Shown piece after piece: positions 1 to 7,919 of a DNA stretch of 64,000 nt. Source of the DNA: Sphingomonas sp. (lineage in GTDB: Bacteria > Pseudomonadota > Alphaproteobacteria > Sphingomonadales > Sphingomonadaceae). The position numbers and the translations under genes were made by a program. Position 1 is the first letter of the stretch, and every line of letters starts with the position of its first letter. The stretch spans positions 868,001 to 932,000 of the forward strand of contig NZ_JANINP010000007.1 in assembly GCF_024508665.1 (NCBI RefSeq), in the 5' to 3' direction. Below the pieces are notes generated by a model. That model had not been told where the DNA came from. It made no database searches and saw only the letters and a program-made list of their open reading frames with translations.

Positions 1-984
1 AAAGCGCCGGGCGGACCTGAAACGCTAATTATGGACGAACTGCCCGATCCCGTCGCGGGGCCGGGCCAGGTCGTCGTCGCGGTCAAGGCCTGCAGCATCA
101 ATTATCCCGATGTCCTGATCATCGAGGACAAATACCAGATGAAGCCGCCGCGCCCGTTCGCCCCGGGCAGCGAGATTTCGGGCGTGGTCGAAAGCGTTGG
201 TGAGGGCGTGACCGAGTTCAAGCCGGGCGACCGCGTGCTGTGCACCACCGGCGCCGGCGGCCTGGTCGAGAAGATCGCGGTTCCCGCCGCGTCGCTTTAC
301 CCGCTCCCCGCCGAACGCAGTTTCGAAGAAGGAGCCTCGCTGCTCCTGACCTATGCCACCAGCATCCATGCGCTGCTCGATCGCGGTCACCTCAAGGAAG
401 GGCAGACCCTGCTCGTCCTGGGCGCTGCAGGCGGGGTGGGCCTGGCCGCGGTCGAACTCGGCAAGGCATTCGGCGCACGCGTCGTGGCGGCGGTATCGTC
501 CGAGGAGAAGGCGCAGGCCTGCCGCGATGCCGGCGCCGACGATGTGGTGATTTACGGCCGCGCGCCGTTCGACAGGGATCAGTCGAAAGCGCTGGCGGAT
601 CAGTTCAAGGCGGTGCTCGGCGCCGGCGGTGCCGACGTGATCTACGACCCGGTCGGCGGCGATTATGCCGAGCCGGCGTTGCGCTCGATCGGTTGGGAAG
701 GGCGCTATCTGGTGGTCGGCTTCCCCGCCGGCATCCCGAAATTGCCGCTCAACCTGACCCTGCTCAAGAGCTGCGACGTGTGCGGCGTGTTCTGGGGCGC
801 GTTCGCCGCGCGCGATCCCCAGGCCAATCGCGCCCATGTCGATCGCCTGTTCCGCTTGTGGAAGGACGGCAGCATCGCCCCCCGCGTGACCGAGGTCTTT
901 CCCTTCGAGAAGGGCGGCGACGCCATTGCGAAGATGGCCGCGCGCGGCGCGATCGGCAAGCTGGTGGTGAAGGTCGCGGACTGA
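1..984 (+). CDS. Zinc-independent NADPH:quinone oxidoreductase, MDR family (5' truncated)
   Basis: The reading frame is open from base 1, so the gene begins upstream of the window; the in-frame ATG at 31 is internal. The first residues visible (KAPGGPETL...) are the usual N-terminal strand of quinone-oxidoreductase-like MDR proteins. A GroES-like domain fills roughly the first 130 residues and the Rossmann half carries the NADPH-binding motif GAAGGVGLAAVEL. No structural-zinc cysteine cluster is seen, which fits the QOR branch rather than zinc alcohol dehydrogenases. Expected role: NAD(P)H-dependent reduction of quinones or enones in the cytoplasm. The physiological substrate cannot be read from the sequence. 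Confidence 0.88.
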   Translation, partial: KAPGGPETLIMDELPDPVAGPGQVVVAVKACSINYPDVLIIEDKYQMKPPRPFAPGSEISGVVESVGEGVTEFKPGDRVLCTTGAGGLVEKIAVPAASLYPLPAERSFEEGASLLLTYATSIHALLDRGHLKEGQTLLVLGAAGGVGLAAVELGKAFGARVVAAVSSEEKAQACRDAGADDVVIYGRAPFDRDQSKALADQFKAVLGAGGADVIYDPVGGDYAEPALRSIGWEGRYLVVGFPAGIPKLPLNLTLLKSCDVCGVFWGAFAARDPQANRAHVDRLFRLWKDGSIAPRVTEVFPFEKGGDAIAKMAARGAIGKLVVKVAD

Positions 985-995
985 ATCCCGCTAAT

Positions 996-1146
996 TCCTC
1001 CCCCGAGCTTGCTCGGGGAGGGGGACCGCGACGCGTGAGCGTCGTGGTGGAGGGGAAATGTCCCGTCCTCGCGGCTACGCCGCTGCGGCCCCACCACCGT
1101 CCGCTCCGCGGCCGGTCCCCCTCCCCAAGCAAGCTTGGGGAGGAAT
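996..1146. repeat. Family A intergenic inverted-repeat element, copy 1 (about 150 bp)
   Basis: The element starts with a hairpin CCTCCCC-x-GGGGAGGGGGACC, continues through GTGGTGGAGGGG, and closes with the inverted counterparts CCCACCACC and GGTCCCCCTCCCC-x-GGGGAGGA. Further copies lie at 7687-7838 and 30917-31058. Both ends are hairpins and the whole unit is an imperfect dyad, resembling REP/BIME-type elements. It lies entirely between two genes. Confidence 0.8.
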
Positions 1147-1218
1147 AAGATGGACCCCTTCCCATACCCGCCGCGCAATCCTATCTCCCCAGGCGTAACG
1201 AAACGCCAGGGAGCAACC

Positions 1219-1542
1219 ATGACCACCTTCGACGACCGCGAACGCGCCTTTGAATCCAAGTTCGCGCGCGATGAAGAGATGGCGTTCCGCGTCATCGCCC
1301 GGCGCAACAAGCTGCTCGGCCAGTGGGCCGCGGGGCTGATGAAGCTCACGCCCGAAGAAACCGACGCTTATTCCAAGGCGGTGGTCCAGGCCGATTTCGA
1401 GGAAGCCGGAGACGAGGACGTCGTGCGCAAATTGTTCGGCGACCTGACCGCGGCCGGGATCGAGATCGAGGAAAGCGATGTCCGCAAGGCGATCGAGGAC
1501 CAGACGGTCGAAGCGCGCCGGCAGCTGATGGAATCCAGATAA
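1219..1542 (+). CDS. DUF1476 protein (ATPase zeta-inhibitor-like)
   Basis: This 107-residue protein (MTTFDDRERAFESKFARDEE...) matches the alphaproteobacterial DUF1476 family, whose Paracoccus member is the zeta inhibitor of F1Fo-ATPase. It is mostly charged helix. The start at 1219 was chosen over the upstream in-frame 1135 because CAGGGAGCAACC directly precedes it and family members begin with MTTFDDRE. The longer frame would run into repeat element A. It is followed after one base by the BolA gene, so the two are probably cotranscribed. An ATPase-inhibitor role is inferred from family naming only. Confidence 0.9.
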   Translation: MTTFDDRERAFESKFARDEEMAFRVIARRNKLLGQWAAGLMKLTPEETDAYSKAVVQADFEEAGDEDVVRKLFGDLTAAGIEIEESDVRKAIEDQTVEARRQLMESR

Positions 1543-1543
1543 C

Positions 1544-1774
1544 ATGCCGATGGCGGCCGACGATATACGCGCCCTGATCGTTGCCGGGATTCCCGATGCT
1601 CGGGTCGAGATCACCGATCTCGCCGGCGACGGCGATCATTATTCTGCACGGGTGGTGAGCAAGTCGTTCAGCGGCCTTTCACGCGTGAAGCAGCATCAGG
1701 CGGTCTATGCCGCGTTGGGCGGCCGGATGGGCGGAGTGCTCCATGCGCTCCAGCTCACGACCGCCGCCGAATGA
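1544..1774 (+). CDS. BolA/IbaG family protein
   Basis: A 76-residue protein with the BolA fold signature: a variable N-terminal helix, then a DxxxYxxxVVS strand and the segment LSRVKQHQAVYAALG containing the conserved RVKQHQ helix with its His. BolA proteins bind [2Fe-2S] clusters together with CGFS monothiol glutaredoxins. The next gene, 13 bases downstream, is exactly such a glutaredoxin, which supports a functional BolA-Grx pair in iron-sulfur trafficking. The start could also be the second ATG at 1550, which removes only two residues. Confidence 0.92.
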   Translation: MPMAADDIRALIVAGIPDARVEITDLAGDGDHYSARVVSKSFSGLSRVKQHQAVYAALGGRMGGVLHALQLTTAAE

Positions 1775-1787
1775 AGGAGTGAAGACG

Positions 1788-2120
1788 ATGACCGACGCCG
1801 CGCAGGCGCGTATAGCGGAACTGGTACAGCGTTCCGACGTACTGCTATTCATGAAAGGCAGTCCCTTATTCCCGCAATGCGGCTTTTCGAGCCGAGCGGT
1901 GGCGATTCTCCAGCATCTCGGGGTCGAGTTCGACAGTGTCGACGTGCTCCAGGATCAGGAAATCCGCCAGGGAATCAAGGCATTCAGCGACTGGCCGACC
2001 ATTCCCCAGCTTTATGTGAAGGGCGAATTCGTCGGCGGGTCGGACATCATGATGGAGATGTACGAGAGCGGAGAGCTGTCCCAGCTGCTCGCCGAACAAG
2101 GAGCGGCCCCCGCCGCCTGA
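1788..2120 (+). CDS. grxD: Monothiol glutaredoxin, Grx4 type
   Basis: This 110-residue protein carries the monothiol active site CGFS (about residues 31-34) within the stretch FPQCGFSSRAVAIL. It also has the family features KGSPxxPQ, WPTIPQLYVKGEFVGGSDI and MYESGEL. Such proteins bind a [2Fe-2S] cluster with glutathione and form heterocomplexes with BolA, which is the gene immediately upstream. The start at 1788 has AAGGAGTGAAG just before it. A longer upstream frame at 1707 overlaps bolA and is rejected. It probably closes a DUF1476-bolA-grxD operon. Confidence 0.95.
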   Translation: MTDAAQARIAELVQRSDVLLFMKGSPLFPQCGFSSRAVAILQHLGVEFDSVDVLQDQEIRQGIKAFSDWPTIPQLYVKGEFVGGSDIMMEMYESGELSQLLAEQGAAPAA

Positions 2121-2150
2121 TCGGCGCGCCAACATAAAAAGGGAATAAAC

Positions 2151-3437
2151 ATGCTACTGCAAGGCGACCCCCCGCGCCGCGCAGGAGAGAGCGGTGCGCC
2201 GCTGATCCTTTGCGATTTGACCCAGAGCTACGCGCCTTCGGGCGGCGGCGGTATCAGCACCTATCTGCGTGAAAAGCGCGATTATGTGCTGACTCACACC
2301 CCGCATCACCTGCTTCAGATCGTGCCCGGCCCGGAAGACAAGATCACGGTCAACGGCCGTCACATCTTCGCGGAAGTGGCCGCGCCGCGCGTCCATGGCA
2401 GCCCCAATTACCGCTTCATCCTGCGCACCGGCGTGGTCCGCGACATCCTGGCGAAATACCGCCCGGACGTGATCGAGTCGCTCTGTCCCTGGGTTCTCCC
2501 CTGGACCGCGATCAATCATCGCAAGAAGTTCCCGCACACGACGTTGGTTGCCGGCTATCGTACCGATTTCCCCAACGCCCATGTCTATCGCGTCGGCCGC
2601 GAGAAATTCGGCGAAACGATCGGTCGGGGCTTGCAAAAAGTGAGCTACGGCTATGCCGAGCTCACCTATCGCGAGTTCGACTGGGTCTATACGCTGAGCG
2701 AGGACGCCCGGGCGGCGCTGGGGCGGCGCAGGATCACGCGGACCGACGTGTTGCCGCTGGGCGTCGATATCGACATGTTCTCGCCCGCCAAGCGCGACCC
2801 CGCATTTCGCCAAGAGCTCGGCTTCGATTTTCGCGGTCCCTTGCTGGTCTATGCCGGACGCGTCGATAACGAGAAGCGCGCGGACCGCCTGGTCGCGATG
2901 TTCAAGCAATTGCCGCGCGATTTGGACGCGGCGATGGTGATGATCGGCGATGGCAAGCTGATGGACCGGCTCAAGGCACAGGCAAGCGGACTGCCGATCG
3001 CTTTTCCCGGGTTCGAAAAGGACCGCGCCGAACTCGCTCGCGCGCTGGCGTCGTCGGACATCTACGTCTCCGCGATGGCGGACGAGACGTTCGGCATCTC
3101 GGTGCTTGAGGCGCAGGCTTGCGCGCTGCCGGTGGTCGGTGTCGCTTCGGGCGCGATGCCCGACCGCGTGCCTCCGGGCCTCGGTTTGCTGGGTCCGGTC
3201 GACGACACGGCGGCAATGGCTGCCAACGTGGCCAGGATCTGGCGCGACGATCACCAGGCGATCGGTATCGAGGCGCGGCATCACGTCGAAACCAATTTCA
3301 GCTGGAAGCGAACCTTCGAGCGCTTGCTCGGCGACATCTATCCCAAGGCGATGGCGCGGGCCGCCGGGCGGGCGACCGCTCGAAAAAGCGGGTGGTTCGG
3401 CGGCGTGCGCGAGCCGCAACCGCTCCCTGCGGAGTGA
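2151..3437 (+). CDS. Glycosyltransferase, GT-B fold, GT4-like
   Basis: A 428-residue protein with two Rossmann-like halves. The N-terminal half contains a glycine-rich GGGGISTYLR acceptor-side loop. The C-terminal half has LLVYAGRVDNEKRADRL, followed by a donor-binding segment DETFGISVLEAQACALPVVG with the E-x7-E-like motif typical of GT4 enzymes. It probably transfers a sugar from a nucleotide-sugar to a lipid or polysaccharide at the cytoplasmic face of the membrane. Donor and acceptor cannot be told. The start is supported by AAAAGGGAATAAAC upstream. It stands alone; no neighbouring polysaccharide genes are visible. Confidence 0.85.
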   Translation: MLLQGDPPRRAGESGAPLILCDLTQSYAPSGGGGISTYLREKRDYVLTHTPHHLLQIVPGPEDKITVNGRHIFAEVAAPRVHGSPNYRFILRTGVVRDILAKYRPDVIESLCPWVLPWTAINHRKKFPHTTLVAGYRTDFPNAHVYRVGREKFGETIGRGLQKVSYGYAELTYREFDWVYTLSEDARAALGRRRITRTDVLPLGVDIDMFSPAKRDPAFRQELGFDFRGPLLVYAGRVDNEKRADRLVAMFKQLPRDLDAAMVMIGDGKLMDRLKAQASGLPIAFPGFEKDRAELARALASSDIYVSAMADETFGISVLEAQACALPVVGVASGAMPDRVPPGLGLLGPVDDTAAMAANVARIWRDDHQAIGIEARHHVETNFSWKRTFERLLGDIYPKAMARAAGRATARKSGWFGGVREPQPLPAE

Positions 3438-3489
3438 ACGCACGCTAGGTTGGGGATTCATATTTCCCTAATCCTCCCGCGGATTTTTC

Positions 3490-3625
3490 CGTCACCCCAG
3501 CGAAAGAACATCGGGTGGAGCATGCCCCGCATGCTCAAGGATGGTCCGGGGGGCGATCCGACTCGATGTTGGTCGCAGGTGGAGACGCGACGCGGCTTGA
3601 GATCCCAGCTTTCGCTGGGATGACG
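3490..3625. repeat. Family D inverted repeat, copy 1
   Basis: GTCACCCCAGCGAAAG at 3491-3506 is matched in inverted orientation by CTTTCGCTGGGATGAC near 3609-3624, with GATCCCAGC just inside. The same arms recur at 47485-47596 and 52647-52723, each enclosing unrelated spacer. These look like short dispersed palindromic elements. The rest of the gap to 4008 holds a second element (3898-3990) and no gene that can be supported. Confidence 0.7.
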
Positions 3626-3897
3626 AGTTGAAATTGGATCGCTTTAAGAACGCCGGCTTATCTGGGTTCTCAACCAAAATCTGATCTGGTGGGAAGCCGG
3701 GTGAGGGCGGACCGGTGCAAGATCGGGGGAGCGACCGGTCCGCCCTGCTGAAGCGGAAGACCGCTCGGGCACATGATACTCTGCAGGGGGCGTGCCAGTC
3801 CGTGCCAGTCGCGGATTCCCGCGGGACTCGGTGGTTAATGGCCATCAGGCCGCCTCCGAGCTTGTAAGGAATCCCGACGGTTTTCCCCCAACCCTGC

Positions 3898-3990
3898 GAC
3901 GTCACCCCGGACTTGTTCCGGGGTCCAACCATCCGCAACGGAATCCTGCCTTCGTTGCACGTTGGATGCCGGCACGAGCCCGGCATGACG
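3898..3990. repeat. Family D-like inverted repeat, copy 2
   Basis: CGTCACCCCGGACTTGTTCCGGGGTCCAACC at its left end contains a hairpin (CCCCGGA...TCCGGGG). The right end has GTTGGATGCCGGCACGAGCCCGGCATGACG in inverse relation. A third, shorter relative with GTCATGCCGGACTTGTTCTGAGATCCAACC lies at 16178-16207. It ends about 20 bases before the BlaI-type operators. Confidence 0.65.
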
Positions 3991-4008
3991 GAGATGGCGC
4001 CCGCTATT

Positions 4009-4045
4009 GACTACACCCGTAATCAATGCGATTACATCCGTAGTC
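4009..4045 (+). promoter_or_regulatory. Tandem BlaI/MecI-type operators upstream of the repressor gene
   Basis: Two near-identical 16-bp imperfect dyads, GACTACACCCGTAATC (4009-4024) and GATTACATCCGTAGTC (4030-4045), sit 21 bp centre to centre. That is two helical turns, and they end 17 bases before the GTG start of the BlaI-type gene. The common core TAC-N4-GTA resembles the TACA-NN-TGTA core recognised by BlaI/MecI repressors. Autorepression of the blaI-blaR1-like pair is inferred. Confidence 0.72.
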
Positions 4046-4061
4046 ATGAGGGAGACGAGTC

Positions 4062-4430
4062 GTGGCCGAGCGTATCAGTGATGCCGAACATGCCGTGATG
4101 GAGGTGCTGTGGGAGGAAAGCCCGCTCACGGCGCAAGACGTCGCCGAACGCGTCCCCGCCGAGCGCGGATGGAGCGCGAACACCGTCAAGACCTTGCTCG
4201 GGCGCCTGCTCGCCAAGAATGCGATCGCGCATGAGGAAGAGGGGCGGCGCTATCTCTATCGCCCGCTGGTCCAGCGTGAGGATTATGTTGCGGGAGAATC
4301 GCAGCGGCTGATCGACCGTCTGTTCGGCGGCAAGCTCACTCCGCTCGTCGCCCATCTCGCCGAGCGCGACCAATTGACCGCGCAGGACATTGCCGAGATC
4401 GAGGCGATCCTGAAGGAGCTCAAGGCGTGA
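4062..4430 (+). CDS. BlaI/MecI/CopY family transcriptional repressor
   Basis: A 122-residue winged-helix protein. The segment RISDAEHAVMEVLWEESPLT is typical of the family N-terminus, and TVKTLLGRLLAKNAIAHEEEGRRYLYRP forms the recognition helix and wing. The C-terminal half would dimerise and holds the site where the cognate protease cleaves. The start is GTG with GAGGGAGACGAG in front. The last four bases (GTGA) overlap the downstream M56 peptidase gene, so the two are translationally coupled. The tandem dyads just upstream are the likely operator. The genes controlled, other than its own operon, are unknown. Confidence 0.92.
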   Translation: MAERISDAEHAVMEVLWEESPLTAQDVAERVPAERGWSANTVKTLLGRLLAKNAIAHEEEGRRYLYRPLVQREDYVAGESQRLIDRLFGGKLTPLVAHLAERDQLTAQDIAEIEAILKELKA

Positions 4431-5962
4431 TCGCCTGGGCGATCGAGGCGCTCATCGCCTCCGCGCTGCTGATGGCGGTGGTTCTCGTCATCCGCGCGCC
4501 CGTCCGCCGGCATTTCGGCCCAGGCGTCGCCTATGCGCTCTGGGCGCTCCCCGTGATCCGGCTGATCCTGCCGCCGCTCCCGCAACTCCACAGCGCGGCG
4601 CCGCAATTGCTCAGCCGCGCGAGCGATACCGTAACCATCTATGTGATCGAGCCGCTCGGAGGCTCGGCCGCCGCGCCCGTTTCCCTTTACTCCTCGCTTG
4701 GCACGGTCCTCGCCGTGCTCTGGGGGACGGGTGCGGCGGCGTTTCTCTGCTGGCACGCGCTCGGCCATTGGCGGTTCTGCCGGCGGATGATCGACGCCAG
4801 CACCTATAGCGAGCGCGCCGGGGATATCGAGGTGATCGAGACGTCGGCGGCGTCCGGGCCGCTCGCCTTCGGCATCTTCCGCCGCTACGTCGCCTTTCCG
4901 CGCGATTTCGCCGAGCGTTACGATGCCGACGAGCGCGAACTCGCGTTGCTGCACGAGCTTGGCCACCACCAGCGCGGCGACCTGATCGCCAATTGGATCG
5001 CGTTGGCGGTGCTCGCGCTCCACTGGTTCAACCCGTTGGCCTGGCGCGCCTTCCGGGCATTCCGCGCCGACCAGGAAATGGCCAATGACGCGCTGGTCCT
5101 GGCCGGCCGCTCGGCGATCGACCGCCACACTTATGCCTGCGCGATCGTCAAGGCGGCGCATGGCGGCGCGGTGTCGGCGGCGTGCCATCTCCATACCGTA
5201 CAAGATCTGAAAGGACGTTTGAGGATGCTTACCACCGGACGCCGTTCGCGGCTTCGACTGACGCTGGGCGGCACCGCCGTCGCGGCGCTGATGGCCGGCG
5301 GCCTGGTCGCGACCGCCAGCGGCACGCCCGCCGCCGCCACTGTCCGTGCCGGAGTCGAAAAGGCGACGGGGATCGACATCGCGGCGATCGACGCGCGCGT
5401 CGCGGCCAAGCTGCAATCGACGCCGCCTGCGCCGTCCGCGCCGGCGCCCGCCGCCGAGCCCGAAGGCGCCGACTTGCCGCCGCCTCCGCCGCCTCCCGCC
5501 AATGTCGCGCCGCCGCAACGGCCCGACGACGCCGATGTCGCGACCAGTGACGGTGGCACCAGGAAGATGTCCAAGCGCTTCAAGATCGTCCGCGTCGACA
5601 AGGACGGCAAGGCGGTCACCGAGGATTGGGTCGGTCCGATCAACGTACCCGACGTGCGGTCGCGCAATTGCGGCGGTGGCGACGATCACAACATGGTCGT
5701 CAACAAGACCCGCGGCGACAAGCACATCATCATCATCTGCAACGACCGCATCGAACGCGTCGTCGCGATGAGCACCGCCAACATCGAGAAATCGAAGGAT
5801 ATCCAGCGGATGGCCTATACCCGCGCGCTGGAAGGCCTGAACCGCGCCCGCGCGCGGATCTCGAGCGACGATCGGATGGGCGCCGAAGAAAAACGCGACG
5901 CGCTGGAAAGCATCGATGAGTCGATCAAGGAGATGCAGGCCAACCTGGCCAATCCCGATTGA
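4427..5962 (+). CDS. BlaR1/MecR1-like M56 family membrane metallopeptidase
   Basis: A 511-residue protein with N-terminal membrane helices (about residues 1-22, 35-50 and 92-112). A cytoplasmic gluzincin site HELGH lies at 176-180, with the likely third zinc ligand Glu217 in DQEMAND. A further helix follows near residues 274-295, after which a long Pro/Ala-rich stretch leads to a periplasmic C-terminal region of about 180 residues. Unlike true BlaR1, no penicillin-binding SxxK sensor domain is seen, so the inducer need not be a beta-lactam. The enzyme is expected to cleave the BlaI-type repressor encoded immediately upstream. Confidence 0.86.
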   Translation: MIAWAIEALIASALLMAVVLVIRAPVRRHFGPGVAYALWALPVIRLILPPLPQLHSAAPQLLSRASDTVTIYVIEPLGGSAAAPVSLYSSLGTVLAVLWGTGAAAFLCWHALGHWRFCRRMIDASTYSERAGDIEVIETSAASGPLAFGIFRRYVAFPRDFAERYDADERELALLHELGHHQRGDLIANWIALAVLALHWFNPLAWRAFRAFRADQEMANDALVLAGRSAIDRHTYACAIVKAAHGGAVSAACHLHTVQDLKGRLRMLTTGRRSRLRLTLGGTAVAALMAGGLVATASGTPAAATVRAGVEKATGIDIAAIDARVAAKLQSTPPAPSAPAPAAEPEGADLPPPPPPPANVAPPQRPDDADVATSDGGTRKMSKRFKIVRVDKDGKAVTEDWVGPINVPDVRSRNCGGGDDHNMVVNKTRGDKHIIIICNDRIERVVAMSTANIEKSKDIQRMAYTRALEGLNRARARISSDDRMGAEEKRDALESIDESIKEMQANLANPD

Positions 5963-5969
5963 CGGCTTT

Positions 5970-5997
5970 GCCCTCTCCCGCAAGCGGGAGAGGGGCT
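5970..5997. repeat. Short GC-rich hairpin related to family B
   Basis: CCCTCTCCCGCAAGCGGGAGAGGG is a perfect stem with a short loop directly after the peptidase stop codon. The same CTCTCCC-x-GGGAGAGG core is the centre of the family B elements at 16023 and 34786. It could act as a transcription terminator stem but lacks a T run. Confidence 0.6.
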
Positions 5998-6105
5998 TGC
6001 AGTTCAGGGAGGGGCGGGCGGCGGCCCACAGCACCGCCGCCGCCCGACCAACCTTCTGACCGCCAAGCCTTGCCAAGCCTCGCTCCAGCCGCCATCTCGA
6101 CTGGC

Positions 6106-6960
6106 ATGGACGAGCAGAAGCCCGGCGTACCGCAGGTCCTCGAACCGCTGGTGACGCGGGTTCTCGCGGACAATCCGTCGCCGTTCACGCACACCGGCAC
6201 CCAGACCCACCTGGTTGGCACTGCCGATCTCGCGGTGATCGATCCGGGCCCAGACGATCCCCGGCATATCGACGCACTGGTCCGCGCGATCGCCGGCCGC
6301 CCGGTCACCGCCATCGTCATCACCCATACCCATCGCGATCACAGTCCGGGCGCGGCGCCGCTCAAGGCGCGGACCGGCGCTCCGATCGTCGGTTGCGCGC
6401 CGCTCGCGCTCGACGATCTCGGTCCGCGCGCCGATGCCAGTTTCGACGCCGATTACGCGCCCGACGCGGTGATGGCGGAGGGCGACAGCGTGTCGGGCAG
6501 CGACTGGACGCTGACCGCGATCGCCACGCCGGGGCACACGTCGAACCATCTCGCCTTCGCGCTTCCCGAGACGAAGGCACTATTCACCGGCGATCATGTG
6601 ATGGGCTGGTCGACCACCATCGTCTCGCCGCCCGATGGCGACATGGCGGCCTATATGGACAGCCTCGCCAAGCTGCAGGCGCGCGACGACCGCATCTATT
6701 ACCCGGCCCATGGCGACCCGGTCGACAAGCCGCAGCGGCTGGTGCGCGGCCTGATCGGCCACCGCAAGCAGCGCGAGGGGCAGATATTGCGCCTGCTCGA
6801 CGCCGAACCACGAACGATCCCGGCGATGGTGGCGAAAATGTATGTCGGCATCGACCCGCGCTTGTTTCCCGCCGCCGAGCGATCGGTTCTCGCCCATCTC
6901 TACGAACTGCGCGACCGGCACATCGTCGCCGACCGGGGGGATCTATGGCGGAAGATCTGA
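6106..6960 (+). CDS. MBL-fold metallo-hydrolase (LACTB2/glyoxalase II-like)
   Basis: A 284-residue metallo-beta-lactamase-fold protein. The zinc motif HTHRDH lies at residues 74-79, preceded by the VIDPGPD strand. Later ligand regions are ATPGHTSNHLAF and FTGDHVMGW, and the C-terminus has a winged-helix-like tail (PAMVAKMY...LAHLYELRDR) typical of the LACTB2 subgroup. Substrates in this group range from RNA to thioesters, so the reaction is not predicted. The frame is open further upstream, but the earlier part crosses the hairpin at 5970; ATG 6106 gives the family length. It overlaps the next gene by 16 bases. Confidence 0.87.
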   Translation: MDEQKPGVPQVLEPLVTRVLADNPSPFTHTGTQTHLVGTADLAVIDPGPDDPRHIDALVRAIAGRPVTAIVITHTHRDHSPGAAPLKARTGAPIVGCAPLALDDLGPRADASFDADYAPDAVMAEGDSVSGSDWTLTAIATPGHTSNHLAFALPETKALFTGDHVMGWSTTIVSPPDGDMAAYMDSLAKLQARDDRIYYPAHGDPVDKPQRLVRGLIGHRKQREGQILRLLDAEPRTIPAMVAKMYVGIDPRLFPAAERSVLAHLYELRDRHIVADRGDLWRKI

Positions 6961-7658
6961 AGCACAGCCGGAAAGGCGCCGCGACCAGCTTCCTGATCAA
7001 GTTCGGCGGCGCGTTGGCGCTGATCGCCTTGTTCTTCGCCGGCGGATTGTGGGTGGTGCAGTCGTACATCACCGCGCGGGTCGATCCCGATCCGGTGACG
7101 ATCGCCACGGCCAGCATCCAGGGCCTGCGCGAACAGAACAAGCTGTCGGCGTTCCAAGCGAGTTATGTCGCGGTCGTCACCTCGACCCAATCGCGGTTCG
7201 GCCTGTCGACCGAACGGACGGTGATCATGCCCGGCACCGTCGATTACGAGGTCGACCTCAGCAAGCTCACCCGGCGCGACGTGGTGTGGGACGCGAAGAG
7301 CAAGACCCTGGGCGTGACCTTGCCGCAGCCGATGCCGTCGGCGCCGCGCATCAATATCAACGCGATCAAGACCTATGGCCGCGACGGCGTGCTCGGCACC
7401 TTCACCGATGTCGGATCGCAGCTGGACAACACCAACCGTGTCGCGGCGCAAAAGGAACTGGCGAGCCAGGCGCTCCAACCCGAGCCGATGAAGCTGGCGC
7501 GCGACGCTACCCGGCGCGCGGTCGAGCAGAGCTTCGCGCTGCCGCTCAAGGCCGCCGGCCTCGATGCGACCGTCCGCGTGCGTTTTGCGGGGGAGGGGCG
7601 GAATGACGAGATCTGGGACATGTCGAAGCCGCTCGACGGCGTGAACTACAGAAAATAG
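6945..7658 (+). CDS. DUF4230 domain protein, membrane anchored
   Basis: A 237-residue protein with one N-terminal membrane segment (about residues 19-41, GGALALIALFFAGGLWVVQ). A soluble, presumably periplasmic domain follows, with the DUF4230 pattern: an N-terminal strand with TERTVIMPGTVDYEVDLSKL and later VTLPQPMPSAPRINI. The family has no established function. The start is supported by GGGGGGATCT upstream and lies inside the end of the MBL-fold gene, implying cotranscription and translational coupling. Confidence 0.8.
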   Translation: MAEDLKHSRKGAATSFLIKFGGALALIALFFAGGLWVVQSYITARVDPDPVTIATASIQGLREQNKLSAFQASYVAVVTSTQSRFGLSTERTVIMPGTVDYEVDLSKLTRRDVVWDAKSKTLGVTLPQPMPSAPRININAIKTYGRDGVLGTFTDVGSQLDNTNRVAAQKELASQALQPEPMKLARDATRRAVEQSFALPLKAAGLDATVRVRFAGEGRNDEIWDMSKPLDGVNYRK

Positions 7659-7686
7659 CGCTTGGGCGCCGGATCGGGGCAATAAA

Positions 7687-7838
7687 ATCCTCCCCGGCAC
7701 GGGGAGGGGGACCGCTCGCGTAGCGAGTGGTGGAGCGGGCCCGCGATCAACGAGCGAAGGGCCGGGAGGTTAGTGCGGAGGGCCCCCTCCACCAAGCCGC
7801 TTCGCGTCTTGGTCCCCTTCCCCGTGCCGGGGAGGAAT
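7687..7838. repeat. Family A intergenic inverted-repeat element, copy 2
   Basis: TCCTCCCC-x-GGGGAGGGGGACC at the left is mirrored by GGTCCCCTTCCCC-x-GGGGAGGA at the right. An internal pair GTGGTGGAGCGGG and CCCCCTCCACCA is also present. Length and architecture match copies at 996 and 30917, while loop sequences differ. It lies between convergently unconstrained genes and contains no coding sequence. Confidence 0.8.
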
Positions 7839-7919
7839 TCGCAGACCGCTCTCGCTCTCTCCCTAGTGCATCGACAGTAATACTGCTAAATCCCCACCAA
7901 CATTTTCCGGGGGGAAATC

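Noticed and set aside
4283..6076. 597-residue open frame opposite the M56 peptidase
   Set aside because: Shadow frame; Arg-rich low-complexity product, while the opposite strand has the HELGH peptidase and overlapping start with the repressor.
6106..6960. Serine or metallo-beta-lactamase as the target of the BlaI-type repressor
   Set aside because: The HTHRDH protein has the LACTB2/glyoxalase-II-type tail and no signal peptide, so a secreted beta-lactamase is unlikely.
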